A stretch of DNA of 53,281 nt from positions 1-53,281 of the forward strand of contig DASUWY010000032.1 of NCBI GenBank assembly GCA_036378175.1. The letters run 5' to 3'. This document shows positions 16,641 to 23,658 of the stretch, piece by piece. Under the pieces are notes generated by a model. The model ran no database searches. It had not been told where the DNA came from and saw only the letters and a list, made by a program, of their open reading frames with translations. How positions within the stretch are numbered: position 1 is the stretch's first letter; every line of letters starts with the position of its first letter. The stretch comes from Thermoleophilaceae bacterium (GTDB lineage Bacteria; Actinomycetota; Thermoleophilia; Solirubrobacterales; Thermoleophilaceae). The position numbers were made by a program, and so were the translations under genes.

Positions 16641-16647
16641 TCCCAGC

Positions 16648-18651
16648 GTGGGAGCCTCCGAACCAAGACTTCCCGAGCGCGACCGCCCCTGGGTGATGCG
16701 CACCTACGCGGGTCACTCCAACGCCCGCGAGTCCAACGCGCTCTACAGAAAGAACCTGGAAAAGGGCCAAACCGGCCTCTCGATCGCCTTCGATCTGCCC
16801 ACGCAGACCGGCTATGACCCGGATGCCGAGCTGGCGCGCGGGGAGGTCGGAAAGGTGGGCGTGTCCATAGCCCATAAGGGGGACATGCACACGCTGCTCG
16901 ACGGCATCCCGCTCGGCGAGATGAACACGTCGATGACGATCAACGCCACCGCCGCCTGGCTGCTCGCGCTGTATTTGACGGTGGCCGAGGAGAACGGCGT
17001 GGAGCGCGCCTCTCTCCAGGGCACCACGCAGAACGACATCATCAAGGAGTTCCTCTCGCGCGGGACCTACGCGTTCCCGCCCGACCCGTCGATGCGGCTG
17101 ATCGCGGACATGATCGCGTTCACGGTCGACGAGGTCCCGAAGTGGAACCCGATCAACATCTGCTCCTACCACCTGCAGGAGGCGGGAGCCACGCCGGCGC
17201 AGGAGATCGCGTACGCGCTCTCCACCGCGATTGCGGTCCTGGACGCCGCGCGCGAGCGTGTGCCGGAGGACACGTTCCCGCGCGTGTTCGGGCGCATCTC
17301 GTTCTTCGTCAATGCCGGGATCCGGTTTGTGGAGGAGCACGCGAAGCTGCGCGCGATGGGGCAGCTGTGGGAGGAGATAGGGCGGAATCGCTACGGCGTG
17401 GAGGACGAGCGGTTCCTGCGCTTCCGCTACGGCGTGCAGGTGAACTCGCTCGGGCTCACGGAGGCGCAGCCTGAGAACAACGTGATCCGGATCGTGCTGG
17501 AGGCTCTCGCGGTGACGATGGGCCGCGACGCTCGCGCGCGGGCGCTGCAGCTGCCGGCCTGGAATGAGGCGCTTGGCCTGCCCCGGCCGTGGGACCAGCA
17601 GTGGTCGCTGCGGATCCAGCAGATCCTCGCCTACGAGACAGACCTGCTCGAGTACCCCGACATCTTCGAGGGCTCGGTGGTGATGGATGGACTGGTGGCC
17701 GAGCTCGTGGAGGCAGCGCGCGCCGAGATGGCGACCGTGGAGGAGCATGGCGGCGCGGTGGACGCGGTGAACTACATGAAGACCCAGCTTGTGGAATCGC
17801 ACCGCGCGCGGGTGGCGGCGATCGAGCGGGGTGAGCTCAAGGTTGTGGGGCAGAACACCTTCACTTCGAGCGAACCCTCACCGCTTCAGCGGGGCGAGGA
17901 CGGCGGGATTCTTACCGTCGACCCTGCTGTCGAAGAAGCGCAAAAAGCAGCAGTGAAGGAGTGGCGTTCTAGCCGTGATCAATCTGCCGTGGACGCCGCG
18001 CTGTCCCAACTCAGCGAAGCGGCGCGCGATGAGTCGGAGAACCTGATGCCGGCGACCTTGGCCTGCGCGGCCGCGGGCGCCACCACGGGCGAGTGGGCGA
18101 GTGCGTTGCGCGAGGTGTTCGGCGAGTACCGCGCGCCCACCGGCGTGGCGGACGCTGCGATGGCCCCGGACGACGAGGCGCTGTCCGAGCTGCGCGACCG
18201 GGTGGAGCAGGTGTCGGAGGGGCTCGGCCGCCGTTTGAAGATCCTCGTCGGCAAGCCCGGTCTTGACGGACACTCGAACGGCGCCGAGCAGATCGCGGTG
18301 CGCGCGCGGGACGCTGGAATGGACGTGGTGTACGAGGGCATCAGGCTCACGCCTGAGCGGATCGCGCAGACGGCGGTGCAGGAGGGCGTGCACGTGGTCG
18401 GGCTCTCGATCCTCTCGGGCTCCCATCTCGAGCTGATCCCGAGCGTGCTGGAGGAGCTGCGCTCGGCGGGCGCCGACGTGCCGGTGGTGGTCGGCGGAAT
18501 CATCCCGGAGGCGGACGCCGCGAAGCTGCGCGAGGCCGGCGTGGCGCGCGTGTACACGCCGAAGGACTTCGAGATCAGCCGCATCATGGGCGACATCGTG
18601 GATCTCGTGGCCGAGCGCAACGGCTTGGCCGCAGCGCCCGCCGCGGCGTAG
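16648..18651 (+). CDS. ecm: Ethylmalonyl-CoA mutase (B12-dependent, single chain)
   Basis: 667 residues. N-terminal acyl-CoA barrel: RTYAGHSNARESNALYR, GLSIAFDLPTQTGYD, MNTSMTINATAAWLLALY, GVQVNSLGLTEAQPENN, LPRPWDQQWSLRIQQILAYE. C-terminal cobalamin domain with LDGHSNG (DxHxxG, His542), SILSGSH and VGGIIPEAD. The wording of these motifs and the single-chain layout fit Ecm/MeaA better than methylmalonyl- or isobutyryl-CoA mutase. Ecm converts ethylmalonyl-CoA to methylsuccinyl-CoA, the step after Ccr and epimerase. MeaB follows with a 1-nt overlap. The long frame extending up to 16036 is antisense to the MBL gene and is not included. Confidence 0.88.
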   Translation: MGASEPRLPERDRPWVMRTYAGHSNARESNALYRKNLEKGQTGLSIAFDLPTQTGYDPDAELARGEVGKVGVSIAHKGDMHTLLDGIPLGEMNTSMTINATAAWLLALYLTVAEENGVERASLQGTTQNDIIKEFLSRGTYAFPPDPSMRLIADMIAFTVDEVPKWNPINICSYHLQEAGATPAQEIAYALSTAIAVLDAARERVPEDTFPRVFGRISFFVNAGIRFVEEHAKLRAMGQLWEEIGRNRYGVEDERFLRFRYGVQVNSLGLTEAQPENNVIRIVLEALAVTMGRDARARALQLPAWNEALGLPRPWDQQWSLRIQQILAYETDLLEYPDIFEGSVVMDGLVAELVEAARAEMATVEEHGGAVDAVNYMKTQLVESHRARVAAIERGELKVVGQNTFTSSEPSPLQRGEDGGILTVDPAVEEAQKAAVKEWRSSRDQSAVDAALSQLSEAARDESENLMPATLACAAAGATTGEWASALREVFGEYRAPTGVADAAMAPDDEALSELRDRVEQVSEGLGRRLKILVGKPGLDGHSNGAEQIAVRARDAGMDVVYEGIRLTPERIAQTAVQEGVHVVGLSILSGSHLELIPSVLEELRSAGADVPVVVGGIIPEADAAKLREAGVARVYTPKDFEISRIMGDIVDLVAERNGLAAAPAAA

Positions 18652-19604
18652 TGGCCTTTGACGGCGCTTCGCTAGGTCGCCGGCTCCGCGAGGGTGATCG
18701 GTCCGCCGCGCCTGCTGCCTTGAACGTGATCGAGGACCGGACTCCGGCTGGGCGATCTGCGGCGCGCGCCCTGCTCGCCGAGGTGTCCACAGCGGCAATG
18801 AAGGGTGAGGCTCCGGCACACCTGGTTGGCGTCACCGGGCCGCCAGGGGCCGGCAAGTCGTCTTTGTTGTCCGCCTTGGTCGCGGCCTGGCGGGCCGATG
18901 GCCGGACGGTGGCAATCCTCGCAGTAGATCCTTCTTCCAAGCGGAGCGGCGGCTCGCTGCTCGGGGACCGCGCGCGCATCGCGCACGAGCCGGGCGACGA
19001 CGGAGTATTGATCCGGAGCACGGCCGCCGGCACGCGGCTCGGCGGCCTCGCTCCGCCCACGCGCGAGGCGGCGGAGGCGCTGGCGGCGGCGTTCGACGTG
19101 GTGGTGGTGGAGACCGTGGGCGCCGGCCAGTCGGAGACTGACGTGGAGCAGGTGTGCGACACGGTCGCCGTGATCGTCCAGCCCGGCTCCGGGGACACGC
19201 TCCAGTTCCTGAAGGCCGGGATCATGGAGGTGCCGGACGTTTTGGTGGTGACGAAGGCGGACCTGGGCGACGTGGCTTTGGCGGCGCGCCGGGACCTCGC
19301 CGCGGCTTTGCGCTCACTCGGACGGCGGGAAACACCGGTATTAGCCGTGTCCTCCGTGCCGCCGGCGTCCGGGATCGACGAGCTGGTGGCAGCGCTGGAT
19401 ACCCACCGGGAGTCACTCGACCTCCCGGCCGTACGCGCGCGCCAGCGTCGCCTGGCGGCCCTGGCGGAGCTGATCTCCGAGAACGGAGAGCGCGCGCTGC
19501 GCGCGCTGGGCGGCCGCCGCGAGGCCGAGAAGCTCCTGGCCGCGCAGGACCCGGCGCTGAGCGTCCCGGAGCTCCTCGCCGTGCTGGAACAACGCACCTC
19601 CTAG
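18651..19604 (+). CDS. meaB: MeaB/ArgK-family GTPase, B12-mutase chaperone
   Basis: 317-residue G3E GTPase. P-loop GPPGAGKS (63-70), VDPSSKRSGGSLLGDR switch region, ETVGAGQSE (Walker B/switch III area) and VVTKAD (NKxD variant). MeaB proteins load and protect adenosylcobalamin in acyl-CoA mutases. Start GTG overlaps the mutase stop by one base (TAG/GTG), so the pair is coupled and this copy should serve ethylmalonyl-CoA mutase. Confidence 0.92.
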   Translation: MAFDGASLGRRLREGDRSAAPAALNVIEDRTPAGRSAARALLAEVSTAAMKGEAPAHLVGVTGPPGAGKSSLLSALVAAWRADGRTVAILAVDPSSKRSGGSLLGDRARIAHEPGDDGVLIRSTAAGTRLGGLAPPTREAAEALAAAFDVVVVETVGAGQSETDVEQVCDTVAVIVQPGSGDTLQFLKAGIMEVPDVLVVTKADLGDVALAARRDLAAALRSLGRRETPVLAVSSVPPASGIDELVAALDTHRESLDLPAVRARQRRLAALAELISENGERALRALGGRREAEKLLAAQDPALSVPELLAVLEQRTS

Positions 19605-19620
19605 GGGGCGAAATTTCGAT

Positions 19621-19663
19621 GCGTTGGGACTTAACCGCCATATGCGCGGTCAAATCCCAACGC
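19621..19663. repeat. Long inverted repeat over a gene start
   Basis: Arms of 18 nt (19621-19638 and 19646-19663) with two mismatches and a 7-nt centre containing CATATG. In RNA of the minus strand both mismatches become G-U pairs. GGCGAAATTT occurs on both flanks (19608-19617 and 19677-19686). It lies 17 nt after the meaB stop and covers the start of the next gene. Confidence 0.7.
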
Positions 19664-20547
19664 TTGACGTCGCGGCGGCGAAATTTGCCGTCGGGCAGCA
19701 CGGGATCGTTGCGTTCTGGCAGTTGATCGAGCTAGGGATGGGGGCTGACGCCATCCAGTACCGGGTTAACGCCGGCCGCTTGCATCCGATCCACCGTGGC
19801 GTGTATGCGCTGGGATATCCGGCACGAACAGGCGAAGCGTTCGAGATGGCGGCGGTGCTGGCATGCGGTGAGGACGCGGTGGTGAGCCATTGGACGGCCG
19901 CGGTCCGATGGACTCTGCTGAGACCGGTGCGCGGGCCGATCCATGTCACTGCTCCCACGGATCGCCGCGGGCATAAGGGGATACAGCCTCATGTGGCGCT
20001 GCTCCACCCGCACGACAAGACCAAGCGGGACGGGATTCCGACCACGTCCGTGCCGCGCACGCTGCTGGACCTCGCGGCGGTGGCGGACGAGCGCATCCTG
20101 CGGCGCGCGGTGAACCAGGCGGACCGGGCGGGATGGCTCAACCGCAGAGCCATCGAGCAGCTGCTCGAGAGAAATCCCCGCCGGAAGGGCCGCAAGCAGC
20201 TAGGTGCCGTAATTGCTTCCGTGAACCCCTCAACCCGCCGCACGCGCTCCGACCTCGAGGTCGCGTTCCTCAACCTCTGCCGCAAGTACGGCATACCCAA
20301 GCCAAAGACGAACGCCAAGGTGGAAGGCCTCGAGGTCGACTTCTACTGGCCGCACGCCAGGCTCATCGTCGAGCTCGACAGCTACGAGTACCACCGCACA
20401 CCTGCGGAGTTCGAGCGCGACCGAAGACGCGACGCGTACTTCAAGAAGAAGAGCTACGAGGTGCTGAGAATCCCCGAGAAGTGGTTCGACGACGAACCCC
20501 GGGAGGTAGCCGAGACGGTGGAGGCGCTGCTTACTCGTCAGAGCTGA
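19642..20547 (+). CDS. AbiEi-like HTH plus DUF559 (VSR-like nuclease fold) protein
   Basis: About 301 residues from ATG 19642 (TTG 19624 is in frame). The N-terminal part FAVGQHGIVAFWQLIELGM, then RVNAGRLHPIHRGVYALG, is the AbiEi-antitoxin-like winged helix; the C-terminal part SDLEVAFLNLCRKYGIPKP, VDFYWPHARLIVELDSYEYH and FERDRRRD is the DUF559 domain related to VSR endonucleases, with Asp and Glu of VDFxWP and VELD at metal sites. Such proteins are frequent in actinobacteria without a known function. The gene ends inside the convergent LuxR-type gene (17-nt overlap). ATG is in the loop of the inverted repeat. Confidence 0.75.
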   Translation: MRGQIPTLDVAAAKFAVGQHGIVAFWQLIELGMGADAIQYRVNAGRLHPIHRGVYALGYPARTGEAFEMAAVLACGEDAVVSHWTAAVRWTLLRPVRGPIHVTAPTDRRGHKGIQPHVALLHPHDKTKRDGIPTTSVPRTLLDLAAVADERILRRAVNQADRAGWLNRRAIEQLLERNPRRKGRKQLGAVIASVNPSTRRTRSDLEVAFLNLCRKYGIPKPKTNAKVEGLEVDFYWPHARLIVELDSYEYHRTPAEFERDRRRDAYFKKKSYEVLRIPEKWFDDEPREVAETVEALLTRQS

Positions 20548-20893
20548 GCGACGGGTGGATCGCGTCCTCTGCGTACGCGATCGCCACCGCATGCGCCCGG
20601 GTGCGGGCGTCCAGCTTGCGGAGGATGTTCTTGATGTGGGTGCGAACGGTGTGGGGGCTCACATGAAACTTCGCTGCGATCTCCTCCGTGGAGGTGCCGG
20701 TGGCCAGCTCCTCGAGTACGGCGATCTCGCGCTCGGAGAGCGCATGCGAGCGAGGGGTGACGGCTGCCTGAGCATCACGCACCTGTCGATCCGTTCCCCG
20801 CCCCCGGCGCTCTGCCCGCGCACTGCCGGAGAACTTTCGTTCGCCTCTGCCCTGCACGCCGGACAACATAGCGGTCAAAACTGTTTGCCGCAT
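20531..20893 (-). CDS. LuxR-type helix-turn-helix regulator without receiver
   Basis: 120 residues: a basic, disordered first half, then a GerE/LuxR HTH (LSEREIAVLEELATGTSTEE, SPHTVRTHIKNILRKL). No receiver or ligand domain. It begins 10 nt after the stop of the CHAP gene and so should be read from the sigma-28-like promoter at 21532-21558, which would make it a late flagellar gene. The overlap with the opposing DUF559 gene is small and at the 3' ends. Confidence 0.78.
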   Translation of the reverse strand: MRQTVLTAMLSGVQGRGERKFSGSARAERRGRGTDRQVRDAQAAVTPRSHALSEREIAVLEELATGTSTEEIAAKFHVSPHTVRTHIKNILRKLDARTRAHAVAIAYAEDAIHPSLSSDE

Positions 20894-20903
20894 TGACGCG
20901 CTA

Positions 20904-21527
20904 CTAGCTCATGCGAACGAAGCCGACAGCCTCGCTCGGTGAGTGAACTCGGCGCGCGACCTGGTCGCTCGAATTGCCCTCGATCGTGTGAATCTGGCCA
21001 TTCGCGTCGACACTCTCCACCAACCCGATGTGCTCATGGAACACGATCAGGTCGCCGGGCTGAGGCGTTCGCCCGGATCCCGCGGCGTAAGCGCGGCCGG
21101 CGCGCTGGGCCCACGCATAGAGCGCATCCACGGAGCCGAAGCCCTGCCCCTGGTCGCCGAGCGGAACGCCCGCCTGGCGCGCCACCCATGAGGTGAAGTA
21201 CGCGCACCACGGGCCAGGCCCGGGATTCCCGGCCGCGGCCGTGCGGTACTGCGCGATGCGCGGCGAGTTGTTCGACCCGGGCGGCTGCTCCGCCTGGCCC
21301 ACCTCGCCAGACGCGATCGCGACCATGCGCGCGCCCACACCGCTGCCGGAAACAGGCCCTACCGGAGCGGTGGCCGCGCTTGCAGTCGTGCCCATCGCAC
21401 TCTGAAGGGCGGAGGCGAAGCTGGTGCCGCCCCCGCTCGATGAGACGGCGGGGGGAGCGGCCTGGGGAGGCGCAAACGCAGTGTCCAGCGCCTGGATTCG
21501 AGTCAGGACGGATTCAAGACTCACCAC
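20904..21527 (-). CDS. CHAP-domain peptidoglycan hydrolase of the flagellar locus
   Basis: 207 residues. N-terminal helix (ESVLTRIQALDTAF), a Ser/Ala-rich linker with SFASAL (36-41), then a CHAP domain: Cys108 in GPWCAYFTSWV, His166 in FHEHIGLVESV and E183/N185 in IEGNSS. CHAP enzymes cut peptide or amide bonds in peptidoglycan. No Sec signal peptide; the N-terminal layout matches that of the lytic transglycosylase at 52118, so export by the flagellar apparatus is possible. Two GTGs (21527, 21524); the second lies 7 nt after the -10 box and would be leaderless. Confidence 0.82.
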   Translation of the reverse strand: MVSLESVLTRIQALDTAFAPPQAAPPAVSSSGGGTSFASALQSAMGTTASAATAPVGPVSGSGVGARMVAIASGEVGQAEQPPGSNNSPRIAQYRTAAAGNPGPGPWCAYFTSWVARQAGVPLGDQGQGFGSVDALYAWAQRAGRAYAAGSGRTPQPGDLIVFHEHIGLVESVDANGQIHTIEGNSSDQVARRVHSPSEAVGFVRMS

Positions 21528-21531
21528 CGTG

Positions 21532-21558
21532 TAGTCGGACGGGCGGTGAGGTCCTTTA
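21532..21558 (-). promoter_or_regulatory. Sigma-28-like promoter, CHAP-luxR unit
   Basis: On the minus strand TAAA (21558-21555), 17 nt, CGACTA (21537-21532). This is the closest of the set to the enteric/Bacillus TAAA consensus. The -10 ends 4 and 7 nt before the two GTG starts, suggesting a leaderless transcript. Confidence 0.65.
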
Positions 21559-21560
21559 AC

Positions 21561-21613
21561 GACCTGGGGCGGAGGCTCACCGGGATCTTCCGGCTCGCCC
21601 CCGCCCCGGGGTC
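21561..21613 (-). terminator. Imperfect hairpin after flagellin 1
   Basis: GC-rich stem of about 16 bp with bulges (GACC-GGGGCGG at 21561-21572 against CCGCCCCGGGGTC at 21601-21613, inner CCGG/CCGG), 16 nt after the flagellin stop. No clear U-run; likely terminator or 3' stabiliser. Confidence 0.45.
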
Positions 21614-21628
21614 AGTGAGTCCCTTCGA

Positions 21629-22435
21629 CTACCGAAGCAGCGACAGGACGCTGTTCGGAAGCTGGTTGGCCTGCGACAGCATGCTCGTGCCGGCCTGCTG
21701 CAGGATCTGGTCCTTGGTGAAGTCGACCATCTCGCTGGCCATATCGACGTCACGGATCTGCGACTCCGATGCGGTCAGGTTCTCCTGGTAGGTGGCGAGG
21801 TTGTTGATGGTGTGCTCGAGACGGTTCTGCACTGCACCGAAGTCGGCACGCTGAGCAGAAACCGCGTTGATCGCATCGTCGATCTGCGAGATGTCGGACG
21901 TGCCGGTGAGGCTAAGCGAGAAGACGCTGGTGCTCACGGCCTGGCCGAGGCTGATCGTCGACACCGCGATCGTGTCGCCGTCGTTGGCGCCGATCTGGAA
22001 CGTGATCGAGCCGTTGCTGGCGAGCAGTGAGATGCCGTTGAAGGCGGCCGCCTGGCCGATGCGCTCGATCTCCGAACCGAGCTGGTTCACCTCGGACTGA
22101 ATCGCCGTGCGGTCGTCCGTGGAAAGGGTGCCGTTCTTGTACTGGACGGCGAGGTCGCGCACGCGCTGGAGCATGGCGTGCACCTCGTTCATCTGGCCCT
22201 CAGCCGTCTGGACGAGCGAGATGCCGTCCTGGGCGTTGCTGTTGGCCTGGGCGAGGCCGCCGATCTGCGCACGCAGCTTCTCGCTGATCGCGAGGCCGGC
22301 GGCGTCATCAGCGGCGGTGTTGATGCGGTAGCCCGACGACAGGCGGGCCATCGACTGCTGCAGCTTTGCGCTGGTCGAGTTGAGGTTGCGCTCGGCGTCG
22401 AACGCAGCGATGTTGTTCTGAATGCGAAGGGACAT
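21629..22435 (-). CDS. fliC: Flagellin (copy 1)
   Basis: 268 residues. D0/D1 N-terminal region MSLRIQNNIAAFDAERNLNS, SMARLSSGYRINTAADDAAG, ISEKLRAQIGGL; C-terminal D1/D0 region ending in LSQANQLPNSVLSLLR. The middle is only about 70 residues, so D2/D3 are essentially absent. About 16 of 268 positions differ from copy 2, mostly in the short central part. Exported by the type III apparatus and polymerised into the filament. Has its own sigma-28-like promoter and a leader with a GGA-loop hairpin and Shine-Dalgarno AAGGAGA. Confidence 0.95.
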   Translation of the reverse strand: MSLRIQNNIAAFDAERNLNSTSAKLQQSMARLSSGYRINTAADDAAGLAISEKLRAQIGGLAQANSNAQDGISLVQTAEGQMNEVHAMLQRVRDLAVQYKNGTLSTDDRTAIQSEVNQLGSEIERIGQAAAFNGISLLASNGSITFQIGANDGDTIAVSTISLGQAVSTSVFSLSLTGTSDISQIDDAINAVSAQRADFGAVQNRLEHTINNLATYQENLTASESQIRDVDMASEMVDFTKDQILQQAGTSMLSQANQLPNSVLSLLR

Positions 22436-22469
22436 CGTTCATCTCCTTGATGACGTTGGTGTTTGTCCC

Positions 22470-22490
22470 GAGGCAACTCCCTGTCACCTC
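22470..22490 (-). promoter_or_regulatory. Flagellin 1 leader hairpin, candidate CsrA site
   Basis: In the mRNA an 8-bp stem (22490-22483 with 22477-22470, two G-U pairs) carries loop AGGGA, giving ACAGGGA, which matches the ACARGGA core of CsrA sites. A second GGA is in the Shine-Dalgarno at 22446-22444. The same hairpin with compensatory changes precedes flagellin 2. Confidence 0.6.
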
Positions 22491-22506
22491 GTAAAGCCAG
22501 CCGGGT

Positions 22507-22532
22507 TAATCGGAGCCGGCCGAGTCGTTTGA
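22507..22532 (-). promoter_or_regulatory. Sigma-28-like promoter, flagellin 1
   Basis: TCAA (22532-22529), 16 nt, CGATTA (22512-22507) on the minus strand; predicted start about 65 nt before the ATG. Confidence 0.65.
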
Positions 22533-22623
22533 AGGGGGCCTGGACGGCTGTTCGAGGGGTGGGCTGCCACAGGTCCGCGCCGAGCGGATCGCAGCCCTCC
22601 CCACTCCTCCTCCCAACTGGAAA

Positions 22624-22645
22624 AGGCGGGCCCGAAGGCCCGCCT
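22624..22645 (-). terminator. Rho-independent terminator after flagellin 2
   Basis: On the minus strand a 9-bp stem (AGGCGGGCC with GGCCCGCCT) closed by a UUCG tetraloop and followed by TTT. Lies about 80 nt after the flagellin 2 stop and isolates it from flagellin 1. Confidence 0.8.
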
Positions 22646-22726
22646 CTTCCTTGATCCGTCCCTCGAGGTGGCTCAAACCTCGATGGTTATGTTCGCCCCT
22701 GAATCGGAGCGTTATGAGGCTCCGAG

Positions 22727-23533
22727 CTAACGGAGCAGCGACAGAACCGAGTTGGGCAGCTGGTTGGCCTGCGAGAGCATGCTCGTGCCGGCCTGCTGCA
22801 GGATCTGGTCCTTCGTGAACTCGACCATCTCGCTGGCCATGTCCACGTCCCGGATCTGCGACTCCGACGCGGTCAGGTTCTCCTGATACGTCGAGAGGTT
22901 GTTGATGGTGTGCTCGAGACGGTTCTGCACCGCGCCGAAGTCGGCACGCTGAGCAGAAACCGCGTTGATCGCGTCGTCGATCTGCGAGATGTCGCTCGTG
23001 CCGGTGAGGCTAAGCGAGAACACGTTGGACGCCACGGCCGTGCCGAGGCTGATCGTCGACACTGCAATCGCGTCGCCGTCGTTGGCACCCACCTGGAAGG
23101 TGATCGTGCCGTTGTTGGCGAGCAGGGAGATGCCGTTGAACGCCGCGGACTGGCCGATGCGCTCGATCTCCGACCCGAGCTGGTTCACCTCGGACTGAAT
23201 CGCGGTGCGGTCGTCGGTGCTGAGCGTGCCGTTCTTGTACTGAACAGCCAGGTCACGCACACGCTGAAGCATCGCGTGAACCTCGTTGAGCGAACCCTCA
23301 GCGGTCTGGACGAGCGAAATGCCGTCCTGAGCGTTGCTGTTCGCCTGGGCGAGGCCGCCGATCTGGGCACGCAGCTTCTCGCTGATGGCGAGGCCAGCGG
23401 CGTCGTCGGCCGCCGTGTTGATGCGGTAGCCCGAAGAAAGACGAGCCATCGACTGCTGGAGCCGGTTGCTCGTCGCGTTCAGGTTACGCTCGGCATCGAA
23501 CGCGGCGATGTTGTTCTGAATACGAAGGGACAT
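22727..23533 (-). CDS. fliC: Flagellin (copy 2)
   Basis: 268 residues, same length and architecture as copy 1 and about 94% identical by eye; differences cluster at residues 20-24, in GSLNEV versus GQMNEV, and in the central part (LLANNGTITFQVGANDGD). Conserved D0 ends (MSLRIQNNIAAFDAERNL; ANQLPNSVLSLLR). Own promoter, leader hairpin and terminator, so the two copies are tandem duplicates kept as separate units with similar but not identical leaders. Ser/Thr in the short exposed region would be the natural glycosylation sites. Confidence 0.95.
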   Translation of the reverse strand: MSLRIQNNIAAFDAERNLNATSNRLQQSMARLSSGYRINTAADDAAGLAISEKLRAQIGGLAQANSNAQDGISLVQTAEGSLNEVHAMLQRVRDLAVQYKNGTLSTDDRTAIQSEVNQLGSEIERIGQSAAFNGISLLANNGTITFQVGANDGDAIAVSTISLGTAVASNVFSLSLTGTSDISQIDDAINAVSAQRADFGAVQNRLEHTINNLSTYQENLTASESQIRDVDMASEMVEFTKDQILQQAGTSMLSQANQLPNSVLSLLR

Positions 23534-23570
23534 CGTTCATCTCTCCTTGATGACGTTGACATTGAGTCCC

Positions 23571-23591
23571 CGGGCAACTCCGTGTTGCCCG
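23571..23591 (-). promoter_or_regulatory. Flagellin 2 leader hairpin, candidate CsrA site
   Basis: Perfect 8-bp stem (mRNA CGGGCAAC, 23591-23584, with GTTGCCCG, 23578-23571) and loop ACGGA. Second GGA in the Shine-Dalgarno at 23546-23544, 35 nt downstream; in flagellin 1 the distance is 34 nt. Confidence 0.6.
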
Positions 23592-23613
23592 TACTGCGGT
23601 GCTGCAGGCGGAG

Positions 23614-23640
23614 TAATCGACCGCCGTTCCGCCGCATTCA
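23614..23640 (-). promoter_or_regulatory. Sigma-28-like promoter, flagellin 2
   Basis: TGAA (23640-23637), 17 nt, CGATTA (23619-23614) on the minus strand. The -35 lies in the loop of a small GC stem (23630-23646) that may also end the cheB transcript. Confidence 0.6.
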
Positions 23641-23658
23641 GCGGCGTGGACGTTTGTC

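Noticed and set aside
16036-16647. N-terminal extension of ethylmalonyl-CoA mutase
   Set aside because: Antisense to the MBL gene; the family starts near RTYAGHS and a -10 box lies just before GTG 16648.
16620-17802. N-terminal extension of the MBL-fold protein
   Set aside because: The extension is exactly antisense to the mutase coding region and reads as basic low-complexity sequence; an ATG sits where the family fold begins.
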